Shown in pieces: positions 24,750 to 35,901 of a stretch of DNA of 64,000 bases. The notes beneath the pieces are model-generated. The model did no database searches. It worked only from the letters and a program-made list of their open reading frames with translations, and was not told the DNA's origin. Both the position numbers and the translations under genes were made by a program. Numbering within the stretch: position 1 is the first letter of the stretch; the number at the start of each line of letters is the position of its first letter. The stretch is from Antitrichia curtipendula (taxonomy: Eukaryota; Streptophyta; Bryopsida; Hypnales; Leucodontaceae), in NCBI GenBank assembly GCA_951230915.1, contig OX579638.1, positions 6,404,696 through 6,468,695 of the forward strand, in the 5' to 3' direction.

Positions 24750-25490
24750 CCTTTATTTCCTAAAGGAGTAAGGACCATTAGTCTCTTCACAAGGGACAAA
24801 TGGAAGTTTGAGTAGGTTCCTATGATCTCAATTGGCGCTCAAAAGCAAAAGTTATGCCAATTTGAGTACAAAATGGAGTTTGTTGGGCAGTAAAAAGAAT
24901 CCAAAAAAACTTAAAATACAAATTAAAAAAATTTGTTTTTCAAAAATTATATTATTTTCTGTATGGAAAGATTTGATTCATTCCATGTGGATTAGCAAGG
25001 TAAAAGTTATGGAACATCTTGTTTTGCAAGCAATCATAGCATCTTCTTGAAAAAATAACATATTGGATTTGTTTTTGAACTCAATTTTCACAACTTTTCA
25101 AAAAAAGAAGTTTCACAGGGTTTATTTTGTTTCTTTCATTACAAAAAATATGAGGCCTCCGGAAGGCCGTTAAGCCTGGACCCCGTAGTGATACTACGGA
25201 GTTCTTTTTCAAAAAAAAAAATTCAGAAACTGAAATTCTGACGTGGTCGAAGTTCCACGCCAGCGCTGACGTCAGCGCCACATCAGCGTGACGTCACTTT
25301 TCACTTTTTTTTTTCGGGAAAAAAAAAAAAAAAGTTATTTTTTTTCAAAAAAAAAAAGATTTTTTTTTTTTTTTTTTTTTTTCCGTAATATCACCCGCTG
25401 GTCCCGAAAATCAGCACTCACGGCCTTGTTGAGGCCTCATATTTTTTGTAATGGAACAATCTCTCACGTAGGATAAATGTGTTCATACAT
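24750..25490 (-). repeat. Reverse-oriented TTAA-family copy F split by a MITE
   Basis: Positions 24,755-25,136 match copy C in order ('cctaaaggag', 'gggacaaatgg', 'ttgattcattccatgtgg', 'aagttatggaacatcttg'), ending near 'gaagtttcacagggtt'. After the inserted element at 25,137-25,454 the family sequence resumes with 'gaacaatctc', the next block in copy G (read in reverse). The outer ends are degraded. Confidence 0.55.
25137..25454. mobile_element. MITE with about 22-bp TIRs and GC-rich palindromic core
   Basis: The ends are CATTACAAAAAATATGAGGC and its complement, about 318 bp apart, extending imperfectly to 'ggaaggccgt'. Inside are a hairpin (ccgtagt/actacgg, 25,184-25,199), a palindrome GCGCTGACGTCAGCGC at 25,262-25,277, and long A and T runs that could pair. 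It is much richer in GC at its core than the surroundings. The class of transposon is unclear; the target duplication was not identified. Confidence 0.7.
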
Positions 25491-26099
25491 ACATCTTAGA
25501 ACTATGAACAATTTAGTTTTTCCTTTTATCTCATATGTACTTCTACTTAACAATAATCTTAAGTATAAAAATCAATTATTTTAATTTAAAAATAAATAAA
25601 TTTGAATTTGAATTCAATTCTTCAACATAAAAAAGTTCAAATTCAAAGAGTGTACTACAAAAACTCTAAGTCACTATAATTGAAGATTCAAAGTCTTATA
25701 ATCTAATCATGCAAGGTGCAAAATATTCCATTTTGTTCATGTGTTCAAGATCACATGGGAAAAGAAAACACAACAATATCACTTTTGGATTGAAAGATTA
25801 TAATGTCTGATCATGTGAAAGTGATTTAAAGTTTTTCAATCTTCTTTTCAAACGTGAAATCTAAAAAATCAGTCACCAAAAAAATATGAGGCTAAAAGGC
25901 ATAACATTCATAATCCCAATCAATTAATGGCTTCTCAAAATCTACTCTAAATTTTTTTTAAATGAATTCCTAATGTGATTTTTTCTTCAAGATCTAGTGT
26001 ATTTGAAGCTCATTTTCAAGAGTTGTCAACACTAAAAAATCTAGATTTGCAATGAACACCCTTGCACAAAATGTAAACAAAACCCCCATAATTATTTAT

Positions 26100-28560
26100 T
26101 TTTAAAATCGAAATTTTGATGCAAAAGCTAAACTTTCCAAAAAAATTCAAAAATATAAACTACTAAAAATAGTAACTTGATCACATTTATTTAACTTCAA
26201 AGTATTGTTGACACCAAAATTTGGTGCCTTGGGCATTTAGGGGTTAAACCAAATATATTGCAATCTACATGGTCAAAGTTTTGGAAATTTGTTCTTCATA
26301 TTCTTATACTAGTTTGATCCTTGATCCCTGATTCTGTGGATAAATATGCAAAATAATAATTTTTAACTTTTTTAGTCTTTGCAATAGAAATGACAATTTT
26401 TATTGTTTTTTGATGAAAAAAAGCCTTGGCTCTATAGTAGTCTATTTAAAAAGGATGTGGCCTATCATTAAAGTACTTTGCCAAAATGATTTGATTTTTG
26501 GATGCATTATTCATTTCTACAATGATCTTAAAAGTCATCCATAAGTCACTTTTGGCATTAGTGTTTCTAAAGTTTAAATGGGTTTAAGAAGAACAACTTA
26601 TTGGCAATCCAAACATTGTACAAATGGTGAAAATTCCATTGAAGCAAACTTGGTTATATATATTTTTAATTGGTAGAAAACAACCAAAGCAATAGAGCAA
26701 TAATAAATTTTATTAATTATGATATTTGCACTATCATATTATTATGGAGAACTATAATTTTTGTTGTACAAATATAGAAATCAACATATTTTGTCCTTGT
26801 CAAAAGTTGAAAATTCAACAATTAGATTGAGAATGAAGAAGAAATTAGCATTGACAAGCTAATCAACAAAGAAGCCCTACAAAAATCTAGCAATAGGTTT
26901 AATTATATTTCAATTTGCATTACAATAGAGTTAATGGTAAGGGTCATCTCTAGTTGTAATAATGGTGTCAAATGAAGATTTAACTAAAAACAATAGAAAA
27001 AAAATATAATACAAACTCCATCAAATCCCAATTTTGGTACTCTAAGGAATTTTTTCTTTTTTTTTTCTTTCAAACTTCATCATAAATCATTAAATGTCCA
27101 ATTGACCATTTTATAATAGCTCCCTAATTTTAGACAATATTTTTTGACAAAAGTAACTTTAAAAAAAAAATTCAATGTACACTAGATTGGATTATTTTTG
27201 AATTTTAATCTATTTTAAAATATAAAAAATAACACAAAGGCTTTAATTCCTAAATTTCTAAGGCCTTTTTTTTTAAAATTTTTTTATCAAAAGGGAAATA
27301 ACACAAAGTCTTTAATTCTTAAAGTCTCAAAGCCTTTTTTTCCTCAAAACCACTCAAAATTGCCATTTCTATTGCAAAGAGCTAAAATTTAAAATTTTGG
27401 CATATTTAACTATAGTATCTTCCACTAGTCTAATGTAAGAGTGTAGTAGAAATTTCAAAAACTTTGACCATGTGGATTGAAAGATATTTATATTTGAACA
27501 AAAGAAAAAATGATTTTTTGACACCTTGTATGAATATATTATAAGATTTTGAATATTTTTAGAATAAATTTTTGCACTACAAGTATTGAATTAAAAAAAA
27601 TTATATTAAAAAACTAAGTTGAAAGTCTAAAAAAAAAAGTTATAAAGAAAAATTTGGTTTTAATTCTTAAGAAATTGTTAAGTAGAAATAAATATGAGAT
27701 TGAAGAAGAAAATAAATTGTTGAGAATTCCAACTAAAGCTATTGAAACATACTAATTCCATCGATGAAATTGTTCTAGCAAGAGAGCTAAATCCAACGAA
27801 TCTTATTTTAATAAAAGAATATAAAAATTGAGTTCAATAAATCCTTCAAATTATTTGTCCAAAAAGATGCTTTGAATGCCTAAAAATTAATCTTCCATCA
27901 CTTTCTCATCACTAGATCAAATCTTTCCATATAGAAAAAAATATTTTCTATAATAATCAAAATTTTGAAAATTTTAGTGATTTTTAGTGACTTTTTTTGT
28001 ACCATCTAACAAGCTTTGTTTGGGACTTACAATGACATACCTTTTGCTCTTGGGCCCCATTGAAATATAAATTATATTTCTAGATAGCTAATGTATTTAT
28101 CTATCTTCATAAATAGTTTCAAAAAATCACTACAAAAATTGAGATTGTAGGAGCCTATCCAAAATCTATTAGGCCCTCACAAAGACAATAATCTGTTAGC
28201 CCCTCACAAAGACAATAGGACTTTACAGGTTAATATTTATCTAGGGTTAAATTACTTTTGTTGGAAAGTATTGATGTTTTCATAATGAATTGACCTTTAA
28301 CCTTCTCACACAATTCAATTGAAACCACAATTCTAACCAATAAAAAAAAATAGAAACTGTACCAGCAGTGAATTTTTATGAAAAATTCATTCAAAAATGA
28401 TTTTGAAATAGATCTATAAATATTTTTCAAAATTTTACCCTAAAGAGAATTTCTAACCTTGAAAGCTTGAAGGGAAACATCAAAAAGGTTGAATAAACCA
28501 TAGCACATTTAATTTTTTCACCACACCTTTTGGACATTTAGGGGTTAAATTATCCTTTTC
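26100..28560 (+). repeat. Further TTAA-family fragments
   Basis: Right ends of the family are seen at 26,243-26,246 (GGCATTTAGGGGTTAA), 28,230-28,233 (GGACTTTACAGGTTAA) and 28,544-28,547 (GACATTTAGGGGTTAA). The one ending at 28,233 seems to begin near 27,313 (TTAATTCTTAAAG), giving about 920 bp. Left ends of the other two are not clear. No gene is seen between 23,400 and 29,250. Confidence 0.5.
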
Positions 28561-29257
28561 TGTATTAACTGTGTATTAACTGCATAGACTCAAATGCTTC
28601 CCAAGGAGAGTTTCTAACCCACTTGAAATTTTGAAAAGTTCCTAAAAATGAGTATTCAGTTGTAGTTTGAAATTCAGAGTCTGTAACCACAATTCTAAAC
28701 ATAGAATGACACAAAGAATTGGTTCTACAATCTACACCTGTGGAGAATTTCTCAGATATTTTTAGCATTCTTCAAAAACTCACGGTAATTTCAAATCTCC
28801 ACAAAAAATCTGAAATTTTGATCCCTGACAAAAGACATGATTTCTTGTTTGAAAAATGCAAATGAAAACTTTCATATATTATGGATAAATGTAGGATACA
28901 AAGTGAAGGATTCTGAAGTTTGACTACATGGTCATAAGCCTTGTCCTTACAGGTTTAACCCACTTTTCAGGAGAAAAAGTGCGACACTGCTTGAGATTGT
29001 CAACGTGCTTCAGATAACAGCATCTCTCAGCCTGTGAGAAATACCCATAAAATATTATGGCTCTGACAGTAAGGTGACAAAACACCATAATCACAAAAAA
29101 GAATGACGTCTCACTCAATGCTCTGCATCGTACTTGTTTTCATCAAGAAACGATTCGCATTCTGAAGATTCGAAGTGGTGAACGGGAAGGAAGCTCGATT
29201 TAATCAGCAGCAGTTTCTACATGCGACTTCGGGAGGGAAGAAAGACTCACTTGTCGA

Positions 29258-32089
29258 TCAGTCAAACCCAAAAGCATCCAAGGAATCAACAAGTCCTGTT
29301 TGCCATTTTTCTGATGATTCATCAAGACCTTCACTATTGGATATCTGCAAAACAAAAAAATAACAGGTTAACTAGATAGACCTGAGGAAAGTCACAATTA
29401 CCATATTAAAATCATACCTTGAGAAGAGAAAGATGGAATATGTCTGATGTACATCAGAAGAAACATCAGAGTAGAATCAGGTTACTTATTCCGAACCTTC
29501 TGCAATCTAGGAGCACACACCCTCCTGGGCCTGGACCAATCAAATCCCTTAAAAAAAGGATGGTTCCTTAATTTGTCATAGCCTTGAGCTCCAAGCCTTT
29601 CATTTGGCATTAAACTCTGCAATCATCAACATCCGCTTCATTAACAGACAATGCGTACAAGTCTTAGAAAACTTACGTAGAATTAGTACTTTTTAAACCT
29701 GGTCCCTGAAAGAAAAAACTTGGTGATAGAATAATAACGAATCCATCATCATCATGATCTAACTCCGTCTCCTCCCACGGAATCAATTAATGGAGGAAGA
29801 TTAACTCAATAATATAGACTTACCAGCAGACGCTCTACTAGGTCTTTGGCTTCAGGAGAGAAATGTGAAGGCATTGAGAGCTCTCTCGCCATCACTTTCT
29901 GAAAAATCAAATATTCTGTCGCTGCTTTAAATGGTGGCCTGCCTTCAAGCATTTGGTATATAGTACAACCCAATGCCCACAAGTCGACACTGGAGCCAAA
30001 CAACAGGAATTTTGCACATTCAGCAGAATGTGTATGATCGGCACTCCTACACGGCCGTCAGCAGAGTGACTATGCCATCGCTGAAAGTGAACTACTCAAA
30101 TTCAACATGGACGCAAATTTAAAAACCAATGTACTATGTTTTCTGCTGTTGGGGAAACTGATATGTCTATATTTCCTCGCCAATATAAAGATAGAAACTT
30201 CAAACAAACCATGAATAAAACTACTATCTGTTTAGAAATAGAGCGAATGCCTAAGCAGAAATATGAAACGTACGCATGGTTAACTGAATGGCCGTCAAGT
30301 ACTTCTGGCGACACGTACTCTGCTGTACCAACGAATGCAGACGAGTTTTCTCCTGGCAAACAAAATAGGGCATTTAATAAACCTATACCTCTCGTCAATT
30401 ACTCAACCTGTCCCTTCCACTTCTTTTTCAACATAACATAGGCCAAAGATAGAATACTACAAAATATAGGATCGTCGCATCCCCTCATAGAAAGCTAAAT
30501 AATAGGTTGATGGTTTTCACCACCTTCGGTCTGGAAAAATCCATTTGGTAAAGGCCGAACCATCTTTGCACTGCCGAAGTCGCACAACTTAAGATGTCCA
30601 TCAGCCGATAGGAGAAGATTTTCCGGCTGCCACACTTGGACAGTTTAATTAATACCTTGTAAATCGGAGAGAAAACGAAACACTGCAGGTCTTAATTCTT
30701 TGAGAATGCACCCACAAGTAGGAATAAAGAAGTCATGGCACTTGAAACTATGTCCTAGGCGAGCTAGATATGCAGTTGAAAACACAGACAAAAACTGCAC
30801 AACTCACATAACAAGAAAAGTGCAGAAAATGATAACTAAGACCAATGCAATTTACATGTCTACACGCCCCGTAAGCAGTTCTTTTTCCTTACGAGTGCAC
30901 AAGTGCTGGGCAGAGAAAAGCACCTTGAGATCACGGTGGATAATGCCTTGGGCATGAATGTACTCCAGAATATCAACAATCTCCGCTGCGTAGAATCGCG
31001 TTTCTTCTTCAGACATACGGTTTTTCTGAATAACAAAAAACGGGGAATTATCCCTGAGCTGCTTTCCTTCACCTACGCGTAACACATACCGTCGGCATGA
31101 AATAGATTGGCAAATTTGAATGACATGGGCGGACCCTCGCACGGAACATTCACATTCCGACAATAATAGCGGCTAGTTCCAAGCAATGCTGCTATCCCAG
31201 ACGAGTCGTGAGCAACTTCTGATAGGCCGCCGTCTACCGAGATACTCTTGATATCAAAATATACCACAATTTGAACCTAAATAAGGAAGAAGTGTGGTAA
31301 ACAAAGCTTGCATTTCTGCCAAACATGATTACGTACCCTTCTTATTTGGTCGAAAAGTTCTCCGTCCGAGCAACATTCGAGCCCCATGTCTGGCATAATC
31401 ATCAAACAGACAATTTAGTCACAAGCACACGGGTCATACAAGCGCTGCGTTTTCCCATGCCGAGGAGTAACATAGCTTGTCGCAAAAAAATATGCAGCTA
31501 AAACGATAAACGAACAACTCGCAGTAACCAGACCCGGAACAAATTGCAAGGTCTGTTGATTACAAAGAGATTGCACGTCCTGGAAAGTAAAGTGTAGCTT
31601 GACAACCCCTGGAAAATCCAGCTGGTCCAGAATCATGCGCTCCATTTTTACCCATTTGACCTTGTTCTCACGAATTATGTGCCGCTTGTTCATAATCTTC
31701 AGCGCATAGACCTCGCCCGAGTCTTTCCTCTTTGCCTTCACCACCTGCTCAATGTGAGATTCCACGTCTTATTTATGGATTCCATTCCCAAGATCACATA
31801 CAAAGTTCACACAGACCTAACTCTATCCAGACATTGAAGAAAGCAAGCAACTTGGGGGAAATGATCCAATCTACGGGTCAAGAGTCGAATGCCGGGAGGG
31901 AAGGGCAAGGGACCCTAAATTCCCAACACTCGCCTTGGAATAGGAGCCGAGGCCCAGCAAAGGTCCAAACCAGAAGTCGTCCGCAGCACAATCCTGCTGA
32001 GGGGCACGCATGACGAGGTGGGTGGGAGCGGGGGGCTCGGGCTCGGGCGCCGACGGCGAGGAAGCGCAGTTGTCCATGGCGCCCATCAT
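29258..32089 (-). CDS. PDK1: 3-phosphoinositide-dependent protein kinase 1, PH domain absent
   Basis: PDK1 phosphorylates the activation loop of other AGC kinases. Nine exons join in frame: 32089-31934, 31744-31564, 31389-31337, 31025-30924, 30626-30524, 30352-30274, 29989-29824, 29616-29521, 29344-29258, giving 340 residues. Visible motifs: glycine loop GLGSYSKV, catalytic lysine [37 protein letters not shown] and a C-lobe ending HPFFKGFDW. After the kinase domain only about 30 acidic residues follow, then TGA, so the C-terminal PH domain of vascular-plant PDK1 (Arabidopsis about 490 residues) is missing. Moss PDK1 is reported to lack it as well. Intron 1 uses a GC donor (AAG/gcgagtg). The residue before FVGT, normally Ser or Thr, is Ala. 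The start is the first ATG in this frame; an in-frame upstream extension is possible (see findings). It is divergent from the AP-1 sigma gene. Confidence 0.93.
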
Positions 32090-32730
32090 GTCCGGGTCGA
32101 GAGCGGGAGCGAAGACGCTGCGCCAGTTCCCCGTGTCTGTGGCCTTTAATGATGAACGGTTGGCAGGCAGGCACTGCGGCAATCAGGTCTCAGGCACACA
32201 AGAGAGACGGCCGGTCAATCAAACGCACGGAGAGGGGGGCAGACGGTGACGGAGAAGCGCAGGGAGGGGAGAACTTGGGAAGGAATCACGACGAGAAGGC
32301 GAGAGTTGAAATGAGCCCCTGAAGTTGCCAAGGAGGATGAATTTACAGAATAAGGAAAAATATTCTAATTTTTGTGCACTCCACAAAACATTCTCGAACA
32401 ATGTAATAATATAACAATGTAAGAAGAGTCCATTCAACCCCAAGAGTATGGACCTAAAGTATCCATGTAAGTATCCATGTATCTTCGGCACGTATGCAGA
32501 AATCCCATTCAGTACCTCATCTCCGAGCCCTGTTGCCAATCACCACCGCTATGTCTTCAATGAAAGAGAAATCAGGATACGTGTCGTCAGTAGGCACCTG
32601 AATCAAGGTGAAAGATTGCATAAGAAATCGTCCAATACAATGAGAAAGTAACCAATTTGATCTAAAGACAGTTTCATACTTGTGGAAACAAAGCAACGAT
32701 TCGCAACAACTTCTGACGAGAGCCATCATA

Positions 32731-33142
32731 GCACTAATGAGCCATGCCTAAAAAAGTGCGAAAATCTCTCACTTCACTCCATCCAAGCTAACACAGCTAA
32801 GATCTGCTGATTCTAGCGAAAGCGATGGTCCTCACTTGCAATCACGAAAGCACAAAATGCGACACAAGGCATAAGCGCGCATTGAGCCATTTCACCAATC
32901 GCAATTATGTCCTTCAATTCCAAGAAGACCTAAAAAATCAACCACGCGCGAGAACAGCCTGTGAATGCTGACGAAATTCATGTTAGGGCTAGTATAGATG
33001 CGTAACTTATTTCTGAAAAATGCAAGAAAGAGCGTACCATTGTGGCGGAGAAGTTGATTAAGCGCAAGCGAGAGATCGTCGAGGTCGGCAAAGGTCGGGA
33101 TGGATCCGAGCAGCGACAGTGACACCGATCAGTGAGGACCAG
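32731..33142 (-). repeat. Inverted duplicate of the AP-1 sigma first-exon region (left arm)
   Basis: Read on the minus strand, these 412 bp match 33,452-33,864 with only scattered single-base differences (about 96% by eye). The arm repeats the leader, the ATG and the donor gtacgc (ATG at 33,040-33,038) and the start of intron 1 of the AP-1 sigma gene. It lacks the later exons. It lies between that gene and PDK1 and points toward PDK1. Confidence 0.9.
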
Positions 33143-33451
33143 CGTTCTCTAAAGTGGAGAAATTTCATTGGGTTACTAACAAATTTTTGGACGCGCTAAA
33201 TATCTATTGGGAAAATCCTGAAGAAAACTTAGATTTGAGAAAACTTTCATACTCAGAGATTTGAGGCTCGCTAAAGTGAACATTCATCCAACTTCGATTT
33301 CGCTTTCGGCGAACAGGACGGAGTCACGGAGGTGGCCAAGAAGAGGGATGGATGAATACTGTGTGAATAAGTTCAATGGCAAGCACTCATGACTCCGGGT
33401 TGAAGAAGTGGCAGGGACGTCGCACGGGCTTGGATCCCCTGTTCGCACAAG
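33143..33451. promoter_or_regulatory. 309-bp spacer between inverted arms; putative two-way promoter
   Basis: Both arms begin with what appears to be the transcribed leader of the AP-1 sigma gene, so this spacer holds at least the proximal promoter of that gene. By symmetry it could also drive the left arm. I see no clear TATA box. This is inference from layout only. Confidence 0.35.
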
Positions 33452-33864
33452 CTCGTCCTCACTGATCGTTCGTCACTGTCGCTGCTCGGATCCATCCCGG
33501 CCTTTGCCGACCTCGGCGATCTCTCGCTTGCGCTTAATCAACTTCTCCGCCACAATGGTACGCTCTTTCTTGCATTTTTCAGAAATAAGTTACGCATCTA
33601 TACTAGCCCTAACATGAATTTCGTCAGCATTCACAGGCTGTTCTCGCGCGTGGTTGATTTTTTAGGTCTTCCTGGAATTGAAGGACATAATTGCGATTGG
33701 TGAAATGGCTGAATGCGCGCTTATGTCTTGTGTCGCATTTTGTGCTTTCGTGATTGCAAGTGTGGACCATCGCTTTCGCTAGAATCAGCAGATCTTAGCT
33801 GTGTTAGCTTGGATGGAGTGAAGTGAGAGATTTTCGCACTTTTTTAGGCATGGCTCATTAGTGC
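33452..33864 (+). repeat. Right arm of the inverted duplication (genuine AP-1 sigma exon 1)
   Basis: This arm holds the leader and initiator ATG of the adaptor gene and about 300 bp of its first intron. Homology with the left arm stops at 33,864, just after 'ggctcattagtgc'. Confidence 0.9.
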
Positions 33865-35901
33865 ACGGGAGGGGAAGGGCCTAGGGTTAGGTTTCTCCGC
33901 ATTCAGAAGAGCTCGCTTGGCTCATCCGAAATACCTTTTGAATGTTTTTTGACTATATATATTACAAATCGTTGCGAACATCTACTGCTTCAATCTGGAG
34001 GTGTCTACACTGGTCATTTTCGTACTGCATTAGGTGTGCAATTATTAGTACCTGACGACTGATCGTGCTATTTCTTAGCTAGCGACGCACGAGTTTCGTA
34101 ATCATGACATAGTCGATTGTAATTGTGTCGTCAAGAAGGATATATCTGACCAGGTTAGATTGAAGTTCAATGCATTTATCAGAAAGTTCATTCTGGAGTC
34201 TGGACTGTGTCCAGCTTATGTGAGCTAACGAAGTACATAATCAGAATTTTGCATTCTGCAAGAGTACTTTCGTTCAGAGCCCAGATAGACATATGTCAGT
34301 CAAATGTCTTGGCTGTTTTACTTGCTGTTTTCCGCCAGGAAATTTGGATTGAGACTTTAGCACCGCGACAGCTCTGAAAATGAAACCATTAGGATTGAAT
34401 TGAAACTATTTCGAATGCTTGAAACATATAGGAAAATCTTGACATAGTATGCCTTGCAGATCCACTTCGTATTGCTGATCAGCCGGCAGGGCAAAGTAAG
34501 GCTTACGAAATGGTATTCGCCGTATACTCAAAAGGAGCGCACCAAGGTACTTGTCGCTCCAATTGTTTCAATGAAGCAGAGCTATGTATGATAGTTACAA
34601 AAGTCGCTGAGTTATTATTTGTGTTTATGAACTTGAGTTTTAGAAAATATGCATTGATAGAGGGGCGCTGTTACAGGTCATTCGTGAACTCAGTGGTATG
34701 ATCCTTTCTCGTGGCCCAAAACTTTGTAACTTCCTGGAGTGGAGGGGCCTGAAGGTTGTCTACAAACGGTAACTACCTGCTTTTACTTGGAATTTATTTG
34801 CTTGTGAGCAAATGAATTGGTCATTTTCGATGTATCGGTTAACGTCCTTCCAGTGCTGCATTTGATCCATGCTATGGACTGAGTTATTTGATGTTATCAG
34901 TTTAGTTTTACTTATGGATTATATAAAGACAGTCATGTTTGAATGAACAGGTATGCGAGCTTGTACTTCTGCATGTGTGTGGATGCAGATGATAACGAGT
35001 TGGAAACTCTAGAAATCATCCACCACTTTGTTGAGATTCTTGATCGCTACTTTGGCAATGTAAGTCTTCGTACGTGTCAAAGAAAGCCTACGCATTGCTC
35101 TGCTAGCAAAAGTTCTACTGTAGGGCTCTTGTATTACAAATTATTGGTGATTGATGTCCAGAGCAAGTCCTAGTGAAGCATGAGAGATACTTGCTAAGCT
35201 CAATGAGGATGCTCTTTGCAGGTTTGTGAGTTGGATCTCATCTTCAACTTTCACAAGGTTTGTTCTGCCTTTTGACCATTCTGGTCTTTTCTCAAGAACA
35301 ACCTAGGTGCTCTTCGTGTCGAACGATGCTCAATGGCCAATGATTTAGCGTTTTTTTGGGTGTCCACAGGTCAAAATTTCACTTGAGACATTTCTGGCCG
35401 TGTTTCAGTTCAGTACTGAATGTATTGAGTTCGTTTGTGCTTACGCATGCAGGCTTACTACATACTAGATGAAGTGCTCATTGCTGGAGAGCTTCAGGAA
35501 ACTAGTAAAAAGTCCGTGGCCCGTGTGATTGCTGCCCAGGTATATTTTAATTCCTTCTCATTGTCCTCTTAAATCCGCATCGTAACCGCTCTTACTTTTG
35601 TACCTCAATATCCCGACTTTCAAAGTTTCAACTGTTTGCTTCTTATGGAGTTTGCTTATTGTTTCATAAGGAGTTCGGGTCTCTGCACTGAAATCATATC
35701 TCCCTTTGTAAACAAAGCAAAAAGAGTTTAAATTCTATCCAAGGTTTTGTAAGCGTGCTTCTGGATTTGTGTTCAAGTCATTATCATGTTTGTTATTTTA
35801 TGAACCTCTGAGCTTAAATCACATTGCAGGATACGTTGATTGAGCATGCAAAAGAGCAATCGAATTCTTTGTCCAACATCATTGCACAAGCGACCAAGTA
35901 G
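33555..35901 (+). CDS. AP1S: AP-1 complex sigma (small) subunit
   Basis: This is the small chain of the clathrin adaptor AP-1, which sorts cargo at the trans-Golgi network and early endosome. Seven exons: 33555-33557, 34460-34546, 34677-34768, 34951-35059, 35222-35257, 35453-35539, 35830-35901; all are GT-AG and join in frame to 161 residues, the usual plant length. The ATG alone makes up the coding part of exon 1. The protein starts (M)[19 protein letters not shown] and holds [37 protein letters not shown] and a C-terminal SNIIAQATK. The DDNELE and [15 protein letters not shown] segments, with the [11 protein letters not shown] start, separate AP-1 sigma from the AP-2 and AP-3 forms. It is divergent from PDK1 and convergent with the gene ending at 37,244. 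Confidence 0.97.

Noticed and set aside
25288..25476. Open frame rich in Phe and Lys
   Set aside because: It runs through A and T homopolymers inside a MITE.
31073..31267. Open frame between PDK1 exons 3 and 4
   Set aside because: It falls in an intron; the kinase sequence reads through without it and its residues match nothing in AGC kinases.
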